A stretch of DNA of 35,829 bases from Zygnema cylindricum. Lineage: Eukaryota > Streptophyta > Zygnematophyceae > Zygnematales > Zygnemataceae. Position 1 is the first letter of the stretch; each line of letters starts with the position of its first letter. The notes beneath the pieces were generated by a model. The model had not been told where the DNA came from. It saw only the letters and a list, made by a program, of their open reading frames with translations, and ran no database searches. The stretch is from contig JBBHKE010000962.1 in the NCBI GenBank assembly GCA_037447655.1, forward strand, positions 362,873 to 398,701. Reading direction: 5' to 3'. Positions 23,552-35,829 of this stretch are shown piece after piece. The position numbers were made by a program, and so were the translations under genes.

Positions 23552-25530
23552 GCTTTTTTTTTTCTCCTGAACTGACTTTTGTATCACTCTCTTCCTTGGC
23601 AAAGGCTATATCTCTCGGTTGGGTTGTCACGCTCTTTTATTACCCGACCTTCACTTTTCTTCTCTGAGGCATTCTGAGAGCACTTTATACTTCGAAACGA
23701 GGGCTGGATGTTTCGAGACAAATTTCCGTCACGTGTCGCCGGCAACTTGCACTTCAGGGACAGATCAACAGCGGGATCGTACCGAAGCCGAAGCCGGCAC
23801 TAAAGACCGTTTTGTAAGAGGAGCTTCCGGACAATCATTTGAGATACGACCATCTGTCACCTGTCTGTGCAGGAATTTTGCACCGTCGGATGCGTCCCAG
23901 CAACGGTGAGAAACACAGCGCCGGCAGCACGCTGCCGGCATCCCGTGTTGCAAATTGGAGCTGTCAGAATAGATCTCATGCCTGCTATATTTTTTATATC
24001 TGATAAATCCCGGGTAGTGGCTGGAGTGGCCTGGGAGTTGTTCGGACGTGCTGGCGGATGAGGCTCGAATCTTTTGGTTGACGCTGTGCCTCTAATGAAT
24101 GGAAATTTAATCCAGTTATTATGATTGATGAAGTGGGATAAACCATGATACAATGATGGAAGTCGGAAAGTCAACGAGACAACCACACCTAACATCGCTA
24201 TAAGAGTTAATGAACTACCTTCGTACCGTATCGCCCGGTTGGTCGAATATTTTAGATTTTGTCCTCGTAAAGTTTGGCATTTGATGCATAGCTTAAAAGT
24301 TGGCGTTTTACAATATGCGTGTTTAGTTCGAACAAAACAGTTAAAACGTCCCATATTAAGCACATATCGTATGTGTGTCTTCCGTGCACACCGGTACTAA
24401 AACGCCACAGTTTATCGCAGCATTCTGGCGTAATCATACATCATTGTTGACACAGACGGTCGGCACTATTTTTTTACAACGTGGGAACAACAAATGTGTT
24501 TGAATTATTTCATCATTGAACTTTGTTAAACGTTGTGCTAAAACTTTGGTTCAAGTTTTGTCATTTAAACCTCTATAAATGCTATTATATCAATTGAGCC
24601 AAAATATTGACGTAGCGTCTAATGAAGTAATAACTTAGTAATTAACAATCATCTATTATTGGATGTGATGTTCAGCAAATATCACAAGTAAAAATTGTTT
24701 CAAGAGCGGCAGTTTAAAGATGGATACAAATTAAAACAAAGTAAATGATACAAAAACACTCAAAATTTCAAGGGTGTCGCCGCATTGTGCAAAATTACTT
24801 AGTTGATGGAGCATTTAGTAGCTGGCAACACCCCTTTCCATTACTATTGTCATTTTGTGCAATATTGGTCCTTGCAGAAACCTCCATCTATTTTTTGCTA
24901 AAACACTCCCTTAAATGTGGGATGTTAATAGTGCAAAATGATCGGCGTTTTTTTACCATCCATATCTTATCATACGACCATAAATAACCGAGTATATAAA
25001 GTAAGAAAGATATATTGATAAATTTCTTTACTACTTTTGTACGGATTAATTCTTTAGTTTGTACACTGTTGCTTCCTTACTCACTCTTACTTTCACGCTT
25101 ACTCTCGTGCTTACGCTCACTCTTACTCTCGCTATTAACACTTAGCACTTAGTCCCCAGGTGCATACACAAACGTACATGGCACTCTGCCTTACACAAAC
25201 GTACATGCTTCACCCACCTTCACTCAATGTCTAACCCACAAACAACAAAACTGCATAATAATTTATACACGGTACAACTTGCCATTATCACATTTCACCA
25301 ACAAGTGGCACTGAAACACACTTCACCAACTCTTATTTCGACACTTTGACGTTAAGCATAAATACACTTTCGCGTGACGAAACAAATTACCAATCAAACA
25401 TATGCGGTGGATTGATTATACGTTAACAAGTACTACGCACCAAATAACGAGTATCGAAACGAACCAATACAAAAGCCATACGACGCACTAAACCGTAATA
25501 AATGTAAACTAGCGCAAATACGACCAATCC
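23552..25530. other. MYB-A upstream region and intergenic DNA
   Basis: Contains the presumed MYB-A promoter. On the minus strand GGTAATAAAAGAG near 23630-23645 is a weak TATA-like candidate about 85 bp before the ATG; a CACGTG lies near 23731. The rest shows no gene; the ORFs (longest 168 codons, 23857-24363, minus) have no recognisable domain. Confidence 0.4.
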
Positions 25531-25559
25531 GCACCCAACATCCCTACATAAAACACTTT

Positions 25560-25900
25560 ATAAAAACCTTCACAAAACCTTACAATAATTGTAGAATAAC
25601 CTTAAACAAACCATAAATGGAATGAAAAATAATCGTAAAAAAACCCCAAAATAGCCCTAAAAGAACCAAAAAAACGTTTAATGGAACCGTTAAAGAACCC
25701 TAAAAAGCCCATGCTGAAATTTTGAACAGCCCTAAAAAAACTCTCAAATAACCCAAAATTAAATAACCTTTAAGTAACCCTAAAAGGGCCTTGAAATAAC
25801 ATTAAAAAACCACGGAAAACTAAAAAACAACCTAAAAAGAACCTCAAATAAGTTTAAGCAACCCTTAACGTACCCTAAAACAATATTAAAGAACATTAAC
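25560..25900. repeat. Degenerate CCCTAAA/AACCC-rich tract
   Basis: Roughly 340 bp of A/C-rich, T-containing sequence with recurrent CCCTAAA words (near 25658, 25699, 25730, 25778 and 25873) separated by variable AACC(A/T)/AATAACC spacers. Resembles the plant telomere repeat but is too irregular for an interstitial telomere array; the right arm of the foldback element (18970-19400) has the complementary style of words. Confidence 0.55.
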
Positions 25901-25941
25901 ATCATGTATTTTAGATGGGCGATAAAATAACAGGTCGTTCG

Positions 25942-25999
25942 ACTTGCGTGGTTATCCTCGCCATTGAACTTTGAGTATATGTGTCGAGGGTTCGAGCAT
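25942..25999 (+). other. tRNA-like A/B-box pair, possible SINE remnant
   Basis: GTGGTTATCCTCGCC followed after the usual distance by GGGTTCGAGCA resembles pol III internal promoter boxes A and B of a tRNA gene. No cloverleaf was confirmed, the B box deviates at its last positions, and there is no clear tail. Confidence 0.3.
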
Positions 26000-26049
26000 T
26001 TAAAAACCGAGCTTATTTCCTTATTTTAACGGAAGTTATCCCCAAACCC

Positions 26050-27354
26050 CCCGAACCAACGTAACCTTTTTCCGGTACGTAGCAATGTAGTTTGGACCTA
26101 GAACACTTTTGGGTGTTATAGGGTCTCACAAGTTATGACTCTGCACATGGGGAGTGGCAAATAAATTAATGACAAACTGATGAATAAAAAGAACACGTGA
26201 AAAGTGTGTTATTGTTTGGCACATTTTAAATCATTTATTAGCAAATATGCTTAAAGTCGTTCATCAACTAGGTTGGTAACCATTGGTTATAATTGACAAC
26301 AACTAGTCAGTAAACTTATGATAATTAGTTTATAAACAAAAAAAAACTATATTGGGTCAGAAATTGAATAAACACTTGATTGGGTGAAAATGTTGCATAA
26401 GATTTATGAATAACTGATTGAAGATAATTAGATATTATTTGAACCACGGAGATTTATTGGTATGCTTTGCGACACAGTACAATGTACGTGATCATATTAA
26501 ACAAATTATTTAACCTCTTAGAATTACAAAACAAAAAATATGAATCAATGGAAATTTAATTACTATGGACTCAATGTCGATGCATAAAGATAATAGAAGA
26601 AAATAAATATCGAACATCAATCTTCTATTTCACTAAAAAAGTTGCATATTGGTGACCGAAAATCATGCATTTTTTAAGTCGTTTCCCACGTTTTGGTGGA
26701 TCAATATTTTATTTTTGTCTAAAAGAAGGTTATTTTTTTTACACTTTTTTGTTGTCTTGTTGTTCTTTTGTATTTCATTGAAAGCGACTAATATAGTCGA
26801 TATTAAAAATATGTTGAACCATTACAAATTCGCGTCAACATGTTTTTTCTAGTGAAATAATTCACAATTGTACACCACAATGGCCCACACGAAGCTTAAT
26901 TTAGAGAAAGTGGAAATGTTTTCCGTACATAATATTAGGATCTGATATAGGTGTTGTTCAACATTTGCTGTTTTGCAAAATCGAATTATCTTGTCCTGTT
27001 AAAACTATTACACATGTTGGGTTTTGTTATTGCGGACTGATTATGCCAAGAATTATGCATACTCCAGAAAAATTATTTGATATTGCTATTACTATATTTT
27101 TAAGAGAGTGTTTTCTCTATTTTCTAAGCTACCTTCTACGTCTTCAACTCTTTTCAAGAAATTTATTTTAAGTGTAACATTTTTTTTTTATAATTTCGTT
27201 CTCACATAAGTCTTTAACAATGTGTGTCATTTTCGAAAAGACTAACAGTCTATTACACTCTCTAGAATAAGCTAATTAAATTCTCATTCAAAACCTTCAC
27301 TTATTTCGAGAAAATTGCATAAATTAAGTCGCAAGAATATGTGCGCAAGTACAG
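26050..27354. other. AT-rich intergenic DNA, nothing recognised
   Basis: Only short, hydrophobic or low-complexity ORFs (for example 26649-26852 and 26965-27171, plus). No domains. Confidence 0.5.
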
Positions 27355-27557
27355 TACATTGCCCATCGTTATTAGTGTTAATAACACTAATTTTGTCGCA
27401 ACTTTTTTCTGCCGAAAATTACAAAATAGAGTTAACAAAGTTATTTAAGGAAGTGGACCAAAATCCGCCACGTCACCCTGCACTAAATTGGTATTATTAA
27501 CTATAATTTCGCATTAACACTAATTTTTCTTTAACACTAATAACGATGGGCGGTGTA
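27355..27557. mobile_element. Short inverted-repeat element related to family 1 (203 bp)
   Basis: Left end TACATTGCCCATCGTTATTA; the right end, reverse-complemented, is TACACCGCCCATCGTTATTA, both continuing GTGTTAA. The terminal sequence matches family 1 except for the CGC/CCC difference, but the interior is unrelated and much shorter. TA at both borders. Lies in the MYB-A/MYB-B intergenic region. Confidence 0.8.
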
Positions 27558-28968
27558 GTTTATCAAGCGGCATGTTGTGATTGGACGTGCTATTTCGTAT
27601 TCGTAAAGTGACAAAAGCTCAAACAGATTTGTTATGCATGCTGAGATTTTGTTGTGTAATTTAAAGGCATATTCGCTCATTACAAACGTTGTTTGTACTA
27701 TTCGTGTCAAATCGTACGATCTCACGGTGAGCGATTCGCCCAGTGTTATAACTCTCCCTAACAAATTACACGTTTAAGAAAATGACAGGGACACCCGATC
27801 CACGCGATTAACGCAATGATGTTGTTTACGCGTATCTGTCATTCCGTGTCGCCGTGATTTGCGGAACAACTTTGTTTTGACACGAAAATTGGCTTATTAG
27901 CACTAGAGTGCCCGTGCACTCAAATTCATTTCGATTGGCTTTCGGCAGTTATTGACAAAAAATTCACAGAGGTACAGCTAGCGCCTGATTGCCGGCCACT
28001 TGCCCACATGGGCTTTGTGGATACAACCCGCTAGTAATCATTCCCCCTACCCAGAAATATCCGCCTGCGTTTCGGCCGCGGCAAATAGGGTGCCAGCTTA
28101 TATTCTATGCATGTAACTTGTAGGATTTTTTTTTGTTTAGAGACAAATGAAATCCAAACAAAAATTAAAGAATTGGCTTTAGATGTCAGAAAATGGAAAA
28201 CGATTGGTGTAAATCTGAGAGATGGTGCCAGAAAAACATTTGAGATGAGTTTCGCAATCGTCAGCTAAAAATTTTCGAGTAATATTCTGCGTTTCTCGTT
28301 TTGTTGTTCTTAGCAACATGACGAGTTGCGAAATGGCCAAAATCGTGACCAGGTCACGCCAAGGGTCCCGTAGTCGTGCAGAACGACTTTGCAAGGACCC
28401 GAAACTTGCATGATGAAGCCGTGAAGTCAGCGTCTCGAGGGGAAATCATCATTATATTGTCTTCATTAACGTCAGTCAGGCGTTGACGATTCAAGTCAAT
28501 TTTATCTTATGTGGCAAGTGACAGCTGCCAAGTGGCACCGACATCAATCTTCAAGATAGGCCTCTCCATCCAAAACGACACAAGCGCAGCCCTTATTGCC
28601 GTACAATATAGTTTTCACATTGTGTCTTCGCTCGAACGCTTGCGGCGCATTGCGGCGTGGCCAATGGTATTGCCGAACATCTAACAGACAAAAAAGACGA
28701 CAACTAATCCACCCACAATGAACGTTGTAAGAAAACGACAATCGTCGTAACATCGACGAGATTCTGTCGTTTTAGTACGAACAAAGAATCTGCCGGCGGT
28801 GCCGATTCGCACACGAGAGACGCGAACGGTACAGTACAGTAGTGTTTACGCAGCCTCAAACCAAGCCCAGAGCGAGAGATGGACAGGCGTCGAAACACAA
28901 TCACACAAACTTAAACGAGACTCACAAACAGACGAACAGAGCGCGACAGAATACCTAAGAAGCTCGCG
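27558..28968 (+). promoter_or_regulatory. Intergenic DNA and presumed MYB-B promoter
   Basis: No gene recognised. Ends at the MYB-B start codon. The last ~120 bp are A/G/C-rich with short repeats of ACAGA/GAGAG type. No clear TATA box. Promoter role is inferred from position only. Confidence 0.35.
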
Positions 28969-33301
<4,333 letters not shown>

Positions 33302-35307
33302 TCCCGAATGTGTTTACGTTTCTGGTTTTTCCTTTCTCACCTCTGATTTGTTTTCTGCACATTACTCCTCAGCTGTTGCCTAAAGCTATTTTAAGATTTG
33401 GTCAAACGTCTAGATTTGTAAAGATTCTGTGATGGAAACGGAAAGGAACTTTCCACACAGACTGGTAGTTTGAGAACAGCAATATATAAAATAGTCGATT
33501 GCGTAATAATGGTTAAATGTCAAAATCTCAAATAGCTTTTCAGACAACTGATACAAGTGAATTTCGACAAGGAAGGACAGTCTGGAAATTGTAGATTTAC
33601 GTGTATTTTAGGTCTGGATCAAAATGGTCATAGGATTCACATAGGTAGGTATTGCCGAAAGTCAATTGAATTGGTAAAAAAGCATGAAAACAAAAAGTGG
33701 ATGTCGAAAAATTGATTCTGTGTAATGATTTTGGAGTGTAATTTAATGAATTTTGTGTGATTTTCACTTAAGCTCACAAAATTTCTAATGCGAATGAGGC
33801 TTAAGAAAGTTGAAAGTAGTTGATTCCATCTTACAATGCACTAAACAAAATCTTAAACGACTCTTTGTTCAATCCTTTCGACATATACATATTCTTTGAA
33901 TTCCTGGATTCTGCTTTGTGAGTGACTGGAAATGTTGCTTTGAAGTTAACACTTTTTGCTTCAAGAGATCGAGACGGAATCTATATAGTGATTGCCAGTC
34001 TGGAAAGGGAAGACATTAGTTGTTATGAAGCAATAAGCATAACTTTTAGTCAACAGACCTTCTGATAATCTGCCGTTGAAATGGATGAATATACTTCCAG
34101 ATTATCAACATTTAGTGTATTTTTCAGTGGAAAGAACGTTCCCCCAAAAAATATTTTTTTCTTCAAGTTTTTTAGCTTCACGCACGGAAAACACTCACAC
34201 TGTCCAATTTCAGGCAAATTGTCAGAATGCTATCGTAATAGAAATATTATTCTGAACATTTTCTTATGAGACTTTGGCTCTTTAGTAATAAAGCTGAACG
34301 TGGAGCAGGACACTTGTAGCAATGTGGGGAATGTTTTGACTGCGTTCTTGGAAAACCCTGGAAAGATTCCATTTGCATACTTTCATAAGCTCGGCAAGTA
34401 CCAAAACAGGACAAGGTTTTGGCAAGCTTTCAGCTACTTGGTCAACCCATGCACCAATAGAGGATAGTACTTTCTTCTAAGTTAGTGGAATTCTATTGAA
34501 GATTTGTCGAGTAACTTTTTAAGATGGTTGTGATATTGATCGACTTATGGTGAAAAACAGCATTGGGAAAGGGACAAATAAATATGAATTGTTTTTTACA
34601 ATACTTGTAGCATGAACGGATTTTTCTAGCATTAAATCCTAACAAGCCAATAAAATACACCATCGATCCACGTTCTACAAGTGTTAAACTGAAGTGTTCA
34701 TAATGCCTACATCGATTTGTGGATCCGATACACGCCAGCCGTGAGATCAATAAACAAGTAGTATTAATCAATTACAAAAAAATAATATATACTATATTGC
34801 ACAGTTCAATGTATAATACATCTCAATTATCTCCCTCGTATTTTATTGTTTCGAAAGGTTTCGGGTGCAGATTGTTAATTCCCATTGGTGACCGATACAT
34901 TGGCTACCAATGCGTGCTAATACGTATCGCCCGAATTAGGCTAGGCAAAAACTTATTCAAAAAAGATGGATATCAACGACGTAAAAAAACATAAATGTAG
35001 CTTTGACCGCTTACATTTTTGTAGACATCTTATAGGTTGTTCAATAATGAAAAAGACACAGTTTAATATCCTGATATAGGATAAGTTGTTTTTCAACATC
35101 CCACAATACACAATACAAACCTGCTTTTGTGTCGAGGCTTTGAAAAACCTCACAATAAGCGATACAAACAAGTTTTGGAGCGAATGGCACACATTTAGTT
35201 TCACCTTGAAAACTTCAACCCTGCAAAAATGTCATAAACTGTGATATGTGTTTAGAATCCGACTATTTTCACCAATTAAATCACCTCTGGTTGGTGATGG
35301 TATTTTC
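33302..35307. other. MYB-B 3' flank and intergenic DNA, nothing recognised
   Basis: AT-rich. The first few hundred bases presumably hold the MYB-B 3' UTR. ORFs up to 92 codons (34493-34771, minus) have no recognisable domains. Confidence 0.45.
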
Positions 35308-35829
35308 TAGTGTTGTGTATCGGTAAGGATTTGCCGATAACCGATATGGGCCTTTTTTCGGGTATCCGATAATCGATATATTGGTACGATATATCGACAT
35401 CGGTCTTATCGCCGATAAGTAGCCGATAATATCGGGTACTTATCGGCGATAATGCCGATAACGATAATTATCGGCGATAATTGTACGGACCGTACAGATA
35501 AATGTACGGTCTGTACACTCAACTGTACATCATATTCTCCGGACGTGTACAAGCATAGAAAGTACCGTAGCCGCCATGAAATCTGTACGATTTTGATACG
35601 GATCCAGTAAAAACGATGTACCATTCACATCCAACGCCATGGCTTTGTCCCTTAATTCCTTGAGATCCACCGGGGACCTGCCACGTGTCAATCTGTCGGC
35701 TCTTTTGGCAAAAGCTGCCAAAAGAGCCATTCCGGGATGCCGGCGCTCACGCTGGCCCGTCCGTTCGTGTTTTCTCATTCCAAGTCGTCCGTTCGATTCC
35801 GGCGGCGCGCAGAATGTTATTTTGCGTCC
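35308..35829. mobile_element. Left part of a second TAGTGTTG-type hAT-like element, runs off the window
   Basis: Begins TAGTGTTGTGTATCGGTA, close to the TAGTGTTGGGTATCGAGG start of the element at 5661, and shares the interior CCCGATAATCGATATAT / TCCGATAATCGATATAT. Densely packed with TATCGGCGATA words between 35330 and 35490. The candidate left 8-bp flank is GTATTTTC (35300-35307); the right end is not in the window, so length and target duplication are unknown. A minus-strand ORF (35778-35530) may belong to it or be chance. Confidence 0.6.
35698..35728. repeat. Perfect 13-bp hairpin
   Basis: GGCTCTTTTGGCA, 5-nt loop AAAGC, then the exact complement TGCCAAAAGAGCC. Not followed by a T run. 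Lies inside the minus-strand ORF 35778-35530. Confidence 0.95.

Noticed and set aside
23602-23602. Upstream start for MYB-A giving an N-terminal extension
   Set aside because: The codon is TTG; the first ATG in frame is 23551, which also matches the MTS start of MYB-B. The upstream start at 8763 for the ABCC gene is likewise TTG.
35530-35778. 82-codon minus-strand ORF as a hAT transposase N-terminus
   Set aside because: No BED zinc finger or other transposase motif visible; kept only as a possibility in the element entry.

Overview
The window looks like nuclear DNA from a plant-lineage eukaryote (land plant, lycophyte/fern-grade plant or charophyte alga; a Chara-like alga is only a guess). 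The reasons are genes split by GT/AG introns, two R2R3-MYB transcription factors, a plant-type Ty1/copia element, many small terminal-inverted-repeat elements, very long (GA/CT)n microsatellites and degenerate TTTAGGG-like tracts. Intergenic DNA is AT-rich, while the MYB domain exons are extremely GC-rich.

Layout. (1) About 1-9,300: the 5' half of an ABC transporter gene of subfamily C (MRP/ABCC) on the minus strand. I could chain 13 exons from the start codon at 8721 to 58, where the gene leaves the window; all junctions are GT/AG and the phases agree, giving 422 codons. They cover the cytoplasmic N-terminus and TMD1; both nucleotide-binding domains lie outside. Introns are dominated by CT arrays on the transcript strand, and one carries a 390-bp hAT-type element with an 8-bp target duplication. 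(2) 9,564-20,167: a mobile-element graveyard. It holds a second hAT-type element, two direct copies of a ~540-bp inverted-repeat element, and a three-level nest in which a 6.27-kb Ty1/copia element with 1-kb LTRs sits inside one small element, itself inside another. A 1.4-kb foldback element follows. (3) 21,616-33,301: two paralogous R2R3-MYB genes in divergent, head-to-head orientation, minus-strand MYB-A (21616-23551) and plus-strand MYB-B (28969-33301), 5.4 kb apart. (4) 33,302-35,829: unannotated DNA, then the start of a second relative of the first hAT element running off the right edge.

The most notable signal is in the MYB pair. About 279 bases encoding R2 and most of R3 are almost identical (3 differences by hand count), including synonymous sites. 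The N-termini, the end of R3 and the long C-terminal regions have diverged, keeping only short shared motifs. The identical tract ends near an intron that B has and A lacks. This suggests recent gene conversion between inverted paralogs, possibly GC-biased.

The transporter and the MYB genes need not be functionally linked; I see no evidence for a pathway beyond proximity. All exon structures are predictions from splice signals and family resemblance. No search or alignment program was run.
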